From Euglena gracilis (lineage: Eukaryota > Euglenida > Euglenophyceae > Euglenales), in assembly GCA_039621445.1 (NCBI GenBank), contig CP154955.1:54999341-55063340 (forward strand): a stretch of 64,000 bases of DNA. The letters run 5' to 3'. This document shows, piece after piece, positions 1-10,809 of this stretch (position 1 is its first letter; every line of letters starts with the position of its first letter). Made by a program: the position numbers and the translations under genes. The notes under the pieces were generated by a model. The model was not told the DNA's origin. It did no database searches and was given only the letters and a program-made list of their open reading frames with translations.

Positions 1-275
1 GGCTGGGCCGTGGCATCCGGGGGGAACGTTGGCGTGTGCGGCGGCGCGCGTCGTCAGCGCACGCTTTGAATAGCCCCCCCCTTGGTTGCACTCAGGCTTC
101 TTGTCGGTTTGTGGCCGGCGCTAGTTTGGGTGGTGAGTGGCCAGGACCCCTTACCCCAGTGCTTGGGTTGCTCCCCCTGGCCGGGTGAGCAGCTCCAGCG
201 CTGTAGGGACATGCACTCTTTTTTGCATTATATTTTAATATAATATAATATAATATAATAATAATAATATGTTGC
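1..275. other. GC-rich then AT-rich flank, no gene seen
   Basis: The first ~230 bases are GC-rich and carry no convincing reading frame or splice signal. From about 232 the sequence becomes an AT-only tract that leads into the inverted-repeat element to the right. Confidence 0.4.
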
Positions 276-433
276 ATATATATGGCAAGACTAACTCACT
301 GCCCCCCCACGGGGGGGGGTCCCAGTAGTTTAACCTGGGGGCGGGGGTCCCGCTTCTTTCACCAACTCAAAATTTTGGTTTTCGCGCCCCGATTCGCCGT
401 ATTTCCGTTATTTTAGGGGGTCGGGTTGGGGTC

Positions 434-468
434 AGGGTTTGGATTAGGGTTAGGGTTACGATTTAGGG
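434..468 (+). repeat. degenerate TTAGGG array
   Basis: GGATTAGGGTTAGGGTTACG and neighbours read as degenerate TTAGGG units with the G-rich strand on top. It faces a CCCTAA array about 95 bases away. Confidence 0.7.
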
Positions 469-562
469 AAAAAAGGCCGAAATTGGGTCGAAATTCATCG
501 TTAAAAGTGTCTCGGAAATTGGGCCGAAATTCGGCCGCAATTCGGCCCAACTGCCTGATTCC

Positions 563-617
563 CCCCTAACCCTCACCCTAATCCTAACCCTAACCCGAAC
601 CCTAACCCTAACCCTAC
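563..617 (-). repeat. degenerate CCCTAA array
   Basis: About nine CCCTAA-type units, some mutated (CCCTCA, CCCGAA). It is the opposite-strand partner of the array at 434-468, forming a head-to-head pair inside the TIR element. Confidence 0.75.
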
Positions 618-959
618 TCCGGAAATTAACCCCGAATCGACTCCATCTGCGGAAAAAAAAAATTTTTTTCGCCGGGGCCCGGATTTCCCTGGGAAAATAT
701 GGAGGGGGCCCAGTAGTTTCACCTGGGCGGCCGAAGTCCCCGGTAGGTACAACTACGGGGACCCCCCCCCGGGGGGGGGGGCAGTGAGTTAGTCTTGCCA
801 TATATATATATATATATATATTTTATATATATAGAAAAAAATATATAATATATATACATATTATTATGGTATATATAATATAATATATAATATAATAAAA
901 TTTTAATACACCCCCCAGCAGGCACACCAGTTCTTTTCCTAACCCCCATGGGGGGTGGG

Positions 960-1745
960 GTCGCTTCCACTCTTCCAATGACCAGTCGGTGACTTTTTTC
1001 TGGAAAACACGTCAGTCACTACCAGTCCGTAAACGTGAAGAGAATGGCTAATTTTTTGGAGGACAGGGAAATGGCTGAGACTGCTTTTTTGGCCCTAACC
1101 CAACGACCTGGGGGGAAGTGGCAAAAAGAAACTCACCAAAGCCATCAGATGCCAAAGACACCAGACAGGGTAGGGTCGATCCAAGTGATTGTGTGAACCT
1201 AAGGCAATTAAACTCCTGTTTTGAAGTCCCCGGGGCTTCTAATTTTGGCCACATTGTAGAAAACCCGGGGGGGGGCTTCGATTTGGATACAAAAAAAAAC
1301 TGTTTGACACTCCACGTCGTGATCAGTTTGAGACCAATTAGAAATTGAAATCCCATACCATTGTTTGATGGAATTCTTGGGGGCTCTGGTTTGGGGGTTT
1401 GATGCCCTGAAAAACTTTGGACTTGAGGCAAGACCACACTATTTTTACCGACCCTTTGGGGGGGGGGTCACTTCCACTCTTCCAAAAACCAGTCACTCAC
1501 TTTTTTTCCGGAAAACCAGTCAGTCACCACCCCACTGTGGGGGGGGGTCGCCACTCTGAAATCCAAAGGAAATTTGACCACAAACATGAAAAAAAGCCAA
1601 AACAGACTTCGGCGCCTTTGGCGGGGTCACTTTAATGGTTTTTTGCTGACCCCCCAGGGGGGGTCTGGGCTAAAAACCAGTCAGTCACTCTGAAAAAACC
1701 AGTCACCCACCCCCAGACGGGGGGGGGGGGTCGGTCAATGACTAA
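960..1745. repeat. CCAGTCAGTCAC / G-tract repeat cluster
   Basis: Several copies of ACCAGTCAGTCACTC-type words stand beside CCCCCC/GGGGGG tracts (about 985-1030, 1485-1545, 1670-1740). The same words recur at 18.43-18.51 and 43.04-43.22 kb. No gene is supported here; the open frames are explained by the repeats. Confidence 0.5.
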
Positions 1746-2086
1746 GTGATTGTATGGGCCAGACAACTAACTTGTATTTGGGTATTTGTGGGGGGTGCAA
1801 CAAGGCTGCAAAAAAAATGCAAAAATAAGTATTTTCTCAAAACCTCCCCAAGTGCACTTGAGAACTTGAAAAGATTTGGTAATTCCTTTTCATTTCCGAT
1901 ATGGTTCATCATATCATCATGTCAGAGAGCATGGGCCAAAAACAGTCAAAAAAAAGCAGAACTTTGAGCTGTCCGGGATGTCCAGCCAAAAGAGAAAGGA
2001 CGAAATCAGTGTAGGCAAAACCGTGCAAATTGGTGGCGGGTGTAAGTGCCTCGACAGAGGGGACGGGGGGACAGTGCCACACAGAC

Positions 2087-2238
2087 CCCGGGCAGCAGGG
2101 CCCCGGGGCGGAGGCGTGGGAGGCGGCGGAGGCGCTGGGGGGCAGGGGGGCCTCCGCCACCACGAGGGGGCCGGCCAGAGCCGCGGGCCGGTTGGGCGGC
2201 GGCGTGCGGGGGGTGGGCGGGTACGCCACCGGTGGGCC
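2087..2238 (-). CDS. candidate exon, proline-rich (gene 4)
   Basis: A GC-rich open stretch begins after a GTGGCTGCAG acceptor-like site. It reads GPPVAYPPTPRTPPPNRPAA and continues as an alanine/proline-rich segment with a short hydrophobic patch (ALAGPLVVAEAPL). A donor-like GTCTGTG follows. Third positions are mostly G/C, like the better-supported exons. It lies downstream, on the same strand, of two other proline-rich candidates at 3.6 and 7.0 kb, so all may belong to one gene. Low-complexity sequence in GC-rich DNA can mimic this, and no domain is recognisable. Confidence 0.35.
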
Positions 2239-2378
2239 CTGCAGCCACATCCCGGCGGGGGTCGGGGCCGGGGTTCGATATGCGGGTGGCGGTGTCGGGG
2301 GGGGGGGACAACCCTAATCAAAACAAATGGCACACAGCTGAGGGACATCATTTTTGGTCCAGGGCGAAGCGCCGGGAC

Positions 2379-2482
2379 AAAACAATAACAATAACAATAA
2401 TAACAATAACAACAGCAACAACAACAACAATAAAAACAACAACAACAACAATAACAACAATAACAACAACAACAACAATACC
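2379..2482 (+). repeat. (AAC)n/(AAT)n trinucleotide tract
   Basis: About 100 bases of AAC units with interspersed AAT. A related TTG/CTG tract on the other strand is at 12.25 kb. Confidence 0.85.
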
Positions 2483-2708
2483 CCAAAATCGACCTGGGCA
2501 TAAAAACTGTCAACAAACTCCGGAAAGAAAACTTTGAACTGTTGGGGTGGGGGTCCCCCCAGTGTCAGTCTGGAGCCCCTCGGCAGTCGGGAGGGTCCGG
2601 ACCCCCCCCCCCCTCAGGGTGAGGGAACCAAAGCCACAACAACCCTCCTTGAATTGAGCCCTGGTCGAGGCTCCGGCTGCGCCAGCTCTGGGAGGGGGAG
2701 CCGGCTGG

Positions 2709-2737
2709 CGGGGGGGGGGGGGGGGGGGGGGGGGGGA
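2709..2737 (+). repeat. long poly-G tract
   Basis: An uninterrupted run of more than 25 G, among the longest homopolymers in the window. Its exact length is uncertain because such tracts are error-prone in sequencing. Confidence 0.7.
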
Positions 2738-2814
2738 GGGGTCTCACGCCACTGACGCCGGCCATTTGGGACGCAAACGTCAAAGGCCTCCAAACGCCCA
2801 ATGTGAAACCTGCT

Positions 2815-3060
2815 CAGGGCGGTCCGTAAGCAAATTAAAAAAAAAAACCTCCGATGTCCCAGCGCACTCAGTGAAAAATCTACAGGAAAATGGGTAAGAA
2901 ATCCTGGCATTTCTCGGCGAGAACAGGTCCACATCAGGAAAAAAATGATTGATTCCTGGCACCCTTGGACCATCGCCCATCCACCCAAATCCTCAAAAAA
3001 CTGTGTTTTTCGACTGTTGAATTTTTGCCCCCGTTCAAGTCCCAGTCGGGCCGGGCCCTC
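2815..3060 (+). repeat. dispersed repeat family T, copy 1
   Basis: It shares an ordered set of words with copies at 32.64, 34.27, 43.22, 47.32 and 48.29 kb: GGTCCGTAA plus an A tract, a central TTCCTGGCACCCTTGGAC, then CCATCCACCCAAA and TTTTTCGACTTTTG..TTTTGCCCCC. It has no coding frame of its own. Confidence 0.55.
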
Positions 3061-3548
3061 AGCCGGCCCTTTGGCCGAAAGGGGGGGCGGTCCTTAAGGA
3101 AATGAACAAAAAAACTTTCCTGTCCCTTAAGGACCGCCCTGAACCAGCTGGGCGACCTTTATGGATGCCAAGTTGGAGGGGGAAAGCAGCCCAGGTCTGG
3201 GCATTTATTTTTTGCAAATCCAAATGGTGGCTCAAAAAGGGTCAGGGCTGGCCTTTCAAGGGGGTCAGGCATTTTTTTTTCAGACATCTTAAAAAAATCT
3301 TTAAAAAAATATAAAACCCTTAAAAAGGCCTAAAAATTTTTAAACGCTTGCAAGTATCCACCTTAAAAAAAATTCCTGGGATTGACACAGCACCAACAGG
3401 CCAGAAGCGAATGGCTGTGCCGGCCATGGACGGAGAAGAAGCCTTGGTGTGCCTTGGGGCGAGGGGGGTATCGGCTGGATCCAAGCCACCAAGGAATCCC
3501 GGGTCCCAAAAAGGATGCCAACTGGGCTTCAGGGTGGTGGGGGGGGGG

Positions 3549-3694
3549 GGGTCAGCCGCGTCCCCGCCAGGGGTGGACGGGTGCGAGGTGGGGGGCGGGG
3601 CGGGAGCCGGCCACGGGGAGGCGGTCACGCTGGCGGCCGGGTGGCTCGGTGGGTAGCCAGCGTAGTCCGGCCGGGGCGATGGGGCAGTGGGGGC
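3549..3694 (-). CDS. candidate exon, Pro/Tyr-rich (gene 4)
   Basis: A good acceptor (CTGCCCTGTCTCAG) opens a frame reading APTAPSPRPDYAGYPPSHPA, followed by a proline/alanine/serine-rich run to about PSTPGGDAAD. GC3 is high. GYPP-type low-complexity segments are typical of intrinsically disordered tails. The 3' border is unclear because no consensus donor stands out; GTGACC after PAAS is one option. The function is unknown. Confidence 0.4.
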
Positions 3695-3699
3695 CTGAG

Positions 3700-5190
3700 A
3701 CAGGGCAGAGTGTGGTGAGTACCCGACCTCAACCTGCCTCCGGCCCGGCAGCCCGGCAGCCCGGCCCGGCCCAGCCTGGTGGTTCGGCAGCCCGGCGGTC
3801 CCGTTCGCCACCCCCCCCCCCCCCGTGGCTTCCATTCGGACCCCTGGGAAATATGAGGCCCACCCTGCCCCAGAGATGACCCACACACCCCTGCCAGCTT
3901 TCCAGATGGGGCATTGCTGTGTGTGAATTGTCCCAAGGGAATGCCATTGATTTGCGGGTGGCTTTCCAAAATAGAATGGCCTGTCCTCGCCAACTTGGCC
4001 CCACCTAAATAGAACCCCCCCCGGCAGCTTCTGCTCGGACCACTGGTCGAGAAATGGGGGGGTCATTTCTTCAGGGCATTAATGGCTTCGATGTGTGTAA
4101 AGGAGGCACTATTTCGGGCCAATGGTCGAAAACCGGGGGGCTGCTAATCGGGGTGTTTCCCAAATTCAGGGGAGTTTCCCAAATTCAAATTTCAACTTCC
4201 CAGGGAGGGGTCACCTACCCCAGGGTCAGTCCAGACCTTGAGTTCACTTAGTGACCCGTGGGGGGGAGGGGTTTCCGCAGGCCCAAACCCCCCTCGTTTT
4301 ATTGAAACCCCACCCACCCACAAAATAACACACCACCTAATCCAGACCCCCCTCAGAGGGAGGGGTCCCCCATTTAAAGCGCCATTCAACCCCCAACCAA
4401 AAAACCAACTCTCATAATCCCCTCGGAGGAAAACCCAGCATGCCCAAAATGATGCTAGGTCCAATGGTGTCGATCACAAGGCGCATGGTACAAGGGCCCA
4501 AAAAAAAGACAAGGAAAACGTGCACCCGACAAAGCCCAAAAAAACACACGGAATAGGAATATACAAATCCAAAACTGAACCAAAAGGAAAAAAAACTTTA
4601 AAACAATAGGAACCAAGTTGAGAGTTCAGCACCGATTTAGGAATCACCAACCTCACTTTGGGCCAGTTCCGGTTATTTTGGACGGTTTTGGCTCACTTTG
4701 GGCCAACATTTTAGCGTTTTGAGTTTTGAACTTTGACCAAATCGGCCCCAAACGATCCCAAAGGGAAACAAAATTGGCCAAAATGGCCAAGGCTGCCCAA
4801 AACGTCCTGTAGCGGCCTTAAAAAAAAAATAGCCCACATTGGCCCAAATTTGCCAAAAGTGGCCCAAAATAGCCCATCATGGACCAAAAAAGGCCCAGGA
4901 TGGTCCAGAGTGGCATGAGGTGTCCAAAATGGCCCAAGTTGCCAAAATATTGGTCAAAACGGGTCAAAAAAGTGGCCCAAAAAATGACCCAAAATGGCTC
5001 AACGTTGGCCCCAAATTCTTACTCAATCCTGTGGGTCCAGCCCTGCGAAACACCAACTTTTCACCCTGACCAGCTACTCTGCCAATGCAGCCTGCATCCC
5101 TGAGCTCACCCCTCCCTACATCCCCTGTCAACCCCCGCCCTTACACACCACAGCCCCCCAACCACATCATCCCCACCTGAATGACCCTCT
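3700..5190. other. intronic/intergenic, CCAAAATGG-rich
   Basis: No exon is supported. From 4670 to 5010 the sequence is built of degenerate TGGCCCAAAATGG-type units, which generate long but meaningless frames on both strands. Confidence 0.4.
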
Positions 5191-5204
5191 CCAAGGCCTG
5201 GGCC

Positions 5205-5300
5205 AGCCCCGGAATTTTTTTTTCATTCGCGAGCGACTGTATTTCTAGTTTCCGAATCACCTCTGTTTGACCCACAACTCCCCGCCAGGCATGCCTGGCC
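5205..5300. repeat. dispersed repeat, GCGAGCGACTG family
   Basis: GCGAGCGACTG, CTAGTTTCCGAATCACCTC and CCCGCCAGGC occur here in the same order as at 61.03-61.09 kb, and in reverse complement in the tandem copies at 54.2, 55.0 and 55.8 kb. Confidence 0.65.
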
Positions 5301-5804
5301 TGCGTTCTAGCGCTTTTGCAGCCCGAAACGGGCATTTGGGGCTTTTTTTGTGGACCGCAACAGCCACAGCGTTTTGGGGATTTCCATACAGCAACCTCCT
5401 GTGGCATTGGACATGTCCCTACGCATTGTGTAAATTAGGCTGCGCCTAAAAGGCAGCGCGCGCGCAACAGCACATTTTTTGTCCATGTCGGGTTTATCAG
5501 ATTTATCGAGGATCCGGGGGGGGGGGGTCATATATCCCGGGGGGGTTTTATCAGTTTATCTGGTGTGGGAATTCAGACACCGTGGACAACTCAGAGGCCC
5601 ACCGAGTGGAGCGTACGCTGCGGAGGGGGCGGGGCCACAGCACCGCCTTGCTTTCGGGGGGCTTTGGCCTGCGTTAACCGACCACGAGGGGTGCCTCGCG
5701 GTATGGGGTGCTTGGCACACACACACACACCCCCCCCATCAGAGGGTTGGTATTTTGGGTCCCGACTCTGGGAGTCCCAGCAAATTTTTTTCTCGTGAAA
5801 ATTT

Positions 5805-5975
5805 TGGGGGTGCGCTTTAGCACCACCCACCCCAACCCCCCAACCCCCCCGGGGGGTCGAAAGTGCAGAGATGCCTCTGTCACTCAACCCCCCGCCTGCC
5901 CAGAGCACCCACCCACCCACCCCACCCCGGGGAGGTGCGACTTCCCTTAAAAAAAAAGCCTGGTGCACCTGCTTC
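5805..5975. repeat. GCACCACCCACCCCAACCC family copy
   Basis: GTGCGCTTTAGCACCACCCA followed by CCCCGGGGGG and a second GCAC box matches 15.66-15.85 kb, and more loosely 36.1-36.3 and 46.98-47.16 kb. It is non-coding. Confidence 0.5.
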
Positions 5976-6229
5976 AGCTCTTCTGGGAGGGGGTCATTCA
6001 ATTGCTTCCGTCACCAGCTCTGACCCCAACGACCACCCCCCGGTCACAGGTTGCAGGTTACGGGGGTCTGACGACCCCCCCCCCGTCCCAGTTTCAGATC
6101 AGGACCGAAAGAAAAAGGCGGGGTTTTTTGAGGTTGCATGAAGATTCATGTATGCCACCTCCCTCCACCATCCACCCTTACACCCTCAGGGTTAAAATGT
6201 TCAAATGTCGATTGGTGCTGGGTTTCGGC

Positions 6230-6480
6230 CAGGGGTTTTCTTAAGGACCCCCCGGGGGGGTCCCCTGGCCCAGCTGAAAAAAGGCTGGACTGCTGGCTGG
6301 AACCCCCTGGGGGGGGGGGGTCCAGCCAGCTGGGAGCTGGAACCAGCGGGTACAAAAAAAATGCCAAAAAAGTCAAATCCAGCAGGGTTGGTATTTTTCA
6401 GCCAAAATTTGGAGGTGAAAACCAATAAACCACTCAAAAATGCCATTTTTGGCCATTTCTGACCCCTATTTTGAAGGAAA
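6230..6480. repeat. CCAGCTGGGAGCTGG family, copy 1
   Basis: CCAGGGGTTTTC, CCAGCCAGCTGGGAGCTGG and TTTTTCAGCCAAAATTTGGA appear in the order also found at 24.90-25.11 kb and, more diverged, at 15.02-15.24, 15.93-16.16 and 18.02-18.39 kb. GCTGGCTGG/CCAGCCAGC words flank G/C tracts. Confidence 0.6.
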
Positions 6481-6711
6481 AAAAAGAATGTTCGGCACTT
6501 CACACCGATGATGTTTCGGCCCATGCCGCCTTCGCCAGGCAGGATCCAATGTTATTTCAGCGGACCCCAGAGAGTCCAAAGCCCAGCTGGGAGGTGCTGG
6601 CTGGAAAAAAAAAAGTGCTGGCTGGCTGGACCCCCCCCCTGGGGTGGGGTCCCTTCCAGCTTTAGAAAACCCCTGGAGTAACTTCATTTCGGGGGTCCCG
6701 GTTGGCAGGTT

Positions 6712-6714
<3 letters not shown>

Positions 6715-6756
<42 letters not shown>
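6715..6756 (+). repeat. (GT)21 microsatellite
   Basis: A perfect GT dinucleotide run of 42 bases. Confidence 0.95.
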
Positions 6757-6757
<1 letters not shown>

Positions 6758-6945
6758 ATCTGTGTACCACCATGTGCACCCCTGTTGTGGAGTTCCCACC
6801 TTGGCGGTGTGAACTCAAACCCGCAATGTACTTGAGCCTCGCCTGGGGCACGGTTCTCCTCAAATCAGTGTTAGGGACCAACAAAAGAGGCGGCCCCGGG
6901 GCTGGAGTAGGAGGGGGGCAGGTAGGAGGGGGGCGGGGCGTAGAC

Positions 6946-7014
6946 GGCGTGCATCAGGGACGTGGTGCTTGGGGATCAGCAGTGCCGAAGGCCTGGCCGC
7001 ATCCACCGGGGACT
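6946..7014 (-). CDS. candidate exon (gene 4)
   Basis: A strong acceptor (CTTGCCTCCTCCGCAG) is followed by a frame reading SPVDAARPSALLIPKHHVPD, with a GTCTAC donor-like site after about 23 codons. A second frame a little further on reads HAVYAPPPSYLPPSYSSPGA and stops at 6871, which would suit the proline/tyrosine-rich exons at 3.6 and 2.1 kb if the acceptor were the later CCCCAAG. I cannot decide between them. A 350-bp GT-rich tract lies directly upstream in transcript direction. Confidence 0.3.
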
Positions 7015-7086
7015 CTGCGGAGGAGGCAAGAGGCAGCGTGGTAACAAAGGCACATGCGATGCGACATGCCCAATAGCCAATACATG

Positions 7087-7432
7087 CACACACACACACA
7101 CACACACAACACACACACAACAAGCACAATGTTCATACGCACAACACACAACACACACACACAACACACACAACACACACACAATACACACAACACACAC
7201 ATAACACACGCACACACACAACACACACACACAACACACACACAACACACAACACACAACACACAACACACACACAACACAAAAAAACACACACACAATA
7301 CACACAACACACGCACAACACACAACACACACACAACACGCACAATGTTCATACGCACAACACACAACACACACACAACACACACACACACACACAACAC
7401 AACACACACACAATACACACACAGCACACTCA
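7087..7432 (+). repeat. CA/CAACA-rich microsatellite
   Basis: About 345 bases of CA interrupted by CAACA. The unit containing CAATGTTCATACGCACAAC occurs twice (about 7126 and 7341), showing internal duplication. The Thr/His and Cys/Val frames across it are artefacts. Confidence 0.9.
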
Positions 7433-7664
7433 GGGGTGGCAGACCACGGGTTCACTGGTTAACCCAGGGGGGGGAACTTTTTCTCAGGCTCAAACCCATC
7501 CTTTTTTTGAAAACCCAACCACCCAGCCAGCCAGCAACCTACCCAAGACCACCAAAATTGTACAAAACCCTTAAAAAATTTTCGGCCTGGTCATCCCATC
7601 GCTTTTTAAAGAAGTCAAAAATTTCCTATCATTCCTGTCAGTTGCATATGACCCAAATCAGCGG

Positions 7665-7790
7665 GGGGGGGGGGGGGGCTTGATGTCAGAGGCCTTTGGG
7701 AAAATTGCGAGAAAATGCGAGAAATTTCAGAAGAGTTGCCGTTTTGGGAATTAATGCACTTCTGCTGGAGGGGACTTAGAAAAATCTCAT
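7665..7790. repeat. GAGGCCTTTGGGAAAATTGCG family, copy 1
   Basis: A poly-G tract, GATGTCAGAGGCCTTTGGG, repeated AAAATTGCGAG, then CTTCTGCT..GGGG..ACTTAGAAAA match 20.57-20.69 kb in order and spacing. Confidence 0.6.
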
Positions 7791-7799
7791 ATATTTGGT

Positions 7800-8620
7800 C
7801 ATTTTGGAACTTATGTGTGAGTTTTGAGCCGATATTCATCATGTTCCCAAAAAGATGATCTGGGAACATCCTGATTTCTTGGGTAAAAAAATTCAAACCC
7901 AGCAAAAATTGCTGAAAAGTTTGGTCTTTTGGGGCCAGTGAACAAAGAGGAAGCTCAGTCCAAAGGCCAGCGACAGCCTGAAGACTCCCGGCTCAAGGGC
8001 GGCAGGGACAATGTGCTCCGCTCACCCTCGCTGATCCCAAATCCCGAATGCTCCTACAGCCTCAGCTCAAACACAGAGGACCTGCCTCACCCCCCCCCCC
8101 CAGAACATGACCCCAGAACACTCTTCGCAGGAAAACGTGCTGACACTCGCACACACACACACTGGCACACAGAAGCCCACTGGCACACAGAAACCCACTG
8201 GCTCACAGAAACAGGGAGCCACTCATACACCCAGTGCCCATTTGGACCAAAACCCCCCCAAAAATAAGCGTGCCAATTTTCAGCAAAAAAACCAATTAAC
8301 ACCCCCCTTGGAATTTTAGGGTGAAATCCAAAAAATAGACCCCCTAAAACTTGGCAAATGCCCCCAAAATGAGTGATTTTTTTACATTTTTCACTTTCTG
8401 CCCAATTTGAATGTGTTAAATTTAGTTTTCTTATAGACATGCTTTGCTCGTTGCCAAAAACTGCCCTCCTTTTGGACCTTTTTTGGACCCTCCAGGGGTT
8501 GAATTTTTCAGCAAAAAAACCAAAAAGCAGACCCTTCCCTTGGTATTTTCTGCAACAGACCCAAAAAAGAAGTCCTGGGGTCTTCCTTTGGGGGGGATAC
8601 AACCCTTGGGCTATTATGGG
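7800..8620. other. AT-rich intronic/intergenic stretch
   Basis: No exon is supported. A short 17-base tandem (CCCACTGGCACACAGAA, three copies with changes) lies at about 8163-8212. Confidence 0.4.
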
Positions 8621-8639
8621 TCCACAATATGACTTAGGG

Positions 8640-9330
8640 AGGAGAGTACGTGCAGGAAAACTCTTGCAGCCCATCGCATAATACCTCAACCCTAACTTGA
8701 CCCACCACTGCAAGCGAGGACACGGCGTCCCTGGATCTAATTGGAGATTGTTTCCGGCCCCTCTACACGGCACCGCAAGGAGGGAATCGGAGGAAGGGAG
8801 TTCCCTCCGGTCCCCCGACCTGACAGGTCTCGGCACTCCCGCCGCATTGACCGGCATATCCGGGCCCAAGCCCCCCCCTGCACTTCCCCCCCGGCCGCCC
8901 CCCACCGCCCCTCGCACCCCCACCCACCCATCAAGTACATTGAAGTGAATCCCACCCACTGAAAAAAACCCATCCCAGAACGAGGGGGATGAACCCGGCC
9001 CCCACCCAACACCCAAACCCCACAGCGCCACCCAACGCGGAGCAAACGCCGACCCCCACCCCACCCGTTTGTACTCCATGGTGCTTCCCCCTTGCGGGGG
9101 GAGGGGGGAAACAGCCGCCAGCCGGCTCGAGTCGGGTACCACCTCCCACCCCCCGCCATGTTTCCGAAAACCCAACCACCCACCCCGATTGAAGCCCCCA
9201 CCCCTTTAAGGAAAGCCTGCGCATCCTCATGAGACCGGAGGTCAGGGGGATTTTGGTGGGCTCATGAGCACACATCACGGCGCAGTCGACCTCCACATTA
9301 CACTCTACCACCCGCCTGACAGGTGGTCCC
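8640..9330. other. GC-rich stretch of undecided nature
   Basis: 8700-8900 is GC-rich without G/C homopolymers and has open frames on both strands (for example minus GPDMPVNAAGVPRPVRSGDR), but I found no paired acceptor and donor. It could contain a further exon of gene 4. The rest is CCCACCC-rich sequence. Confidence 0.25.
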
Positions 9331-9394
9331 CCCTGGGTTCCGACCCCTAACCACTCCGGCATACTTTTCGCCTCTCGCCCCCCCCCGCATGCAT

Positions 9395-10200
9395 TCACCA
9401 GTTACTCACTCCACGGCACACCGCCACCACAGGCCCACGCCTGTGGCACACACACCCCGCCACGCCCCTCTCCACCCCCCCCGCACACCCCCCCCCGTTT
9501 TTGCCAAACGCATGGCACACACCTCCGCCCAAGCTGCACCCACCAGCATGCACGCCCACAGCACATTGGCATGCCACACCCCCCAGGTATGCACACAACA
9601 CGCAGGTACCCCCAACCATCAGGGCCAATCATACACACGCCAATCCTCAACCAACCATACACAAAAACTGGGCATGTTTTTATTTCTGTTTTCCTCTTTC
9701 AGTGTACTGGAAATCCGGCCTTAATATTTTTCCGGAGAGGGTGCCGATTTTGGGCACATGGAAGGCAGGTTTGGGTCAGGAAAAGGATTGTTTTCTGCCG
9801 GTGGCACATCGAGATTGTCTGGAGGGGTGGCCAGGGTGTCTTTTCTGCTTTGGGCACAGACGCCTTTGGGAATGGTGGGCTTAGCAGCCATAGATTCACT
9901 GGGGGACCCCCCAGGGGGCGGCACTTTTTCCCGGGCCCAAACCCATCCACCCACCCACTTTTGGAAAACCCACCCATCCACAACCCGGGGGGGGGGGTCA
10001 ACCACCCACCCACCCAAATTACAGCCAAAATCGGAAAACAGTAAAAAATTTTCCGGTCCTGCCTTTGACCGGGCAAAAACCTGACCCATGGTGTACTCCA
10101 CCCCCCTCAGGGGGGGGGGGGCGGGTTCCGGGACCCCTACCCACCCACCCACTCTCGAAAACCCAACCACCCACCCCGGGGGGGAGGGGTCACACAAGTG
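9395..10200. repeat. CACCCACCCAC-rich stretch
   Basis: CACC-rich sequence, then three blocks (about 9930-9965, 9990-10020, 10125-10175) of CCACCCACCCAC next to CCCC/GGGG tracts and GAAAACCCAACCACCC words. No gene is supported. Confidence 0.45.
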
Positions 10201-10446
10201 TTAAGTGAATCTCAACCTTCCTTAAAAGAAAAAAAGGGGGAAAGCCTGGCGAGGCAGCAACGACATGCAGCGGTCAGTTGTGGGAGGAAACAAAAAATGG
10301 TGGCGAGAGGGGCATACGGTCAGTGGTTGGCGGTGCTCCCACTGAGACTGTGTGGGGAGGGGCAACACTGGGTCGGTCGACTTCCCAAATTATGTAAAAT
10401 GAAACTGGCCTGAGGTTTTGGTGGTAGGGCTGGTGAGCAAATGGTT

Positions 10447-10800
10447 CAGACACACATACACACACAGCCAGGCACACTTAAACACAGGCGCGCGCACACA
10501 CACAAATGCACACATGCACCGACATAAGCACACACACAGACACACATGTACAAACACACACACAAAGGCACACACACAGGCACAAATGCACACATAAGCA
10601 CACACACATACACCCACATACAGGCACAGGCACACACACAAGCACACGGGCACACACACATGCTCACACACATGCACAAACACAAAGGCACACACATGAC
10701 ACACACCCACAAGCGCACACACACAGTACACATGCACACACACACACACAGGTATGCATGCACACCCACACAACAAACGCACGCACACAAACAACGCAGG
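10447..10800 (+). repeat. CA-rich microsatellite
   Basis: About 350 bases of imperfect CACACA/GCACACA repeats, reading GT on the transcribed strand. Confidence 0.9.
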
Positions 10801-10809
10801 TACACAGCA

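Larger units (their letters stand above)
276..806. mobile_element. TIR element with internal telomere-type arrays
   Basis: The left arm (276-308, ATATATGGCAAGACTAACTC then a C tract) is repeated in reverse complement at about 770-806, and both ends continue into AT-only tracts. A second inner pair (CAGTAGTTT..ACCTGGG at about 330 and 715) also flanks the core. The core holds two telomere-type arrays in opposite orientation. There is no coding capacity, so this looks like a non-autonomous TIR element or fold-back sequence. The arms resemble those at 43.85-44.59 kb. Confidence 0.6.

Noticed and set aside
7054-7683. 209-codon Thr/His frame across CA repeats
   Set aside because: It is a translation of a CA/CAACA microsatellite; the same holds for Cys/Val frames at 10.4, 19.1, 22.6 and 30.4 kb.
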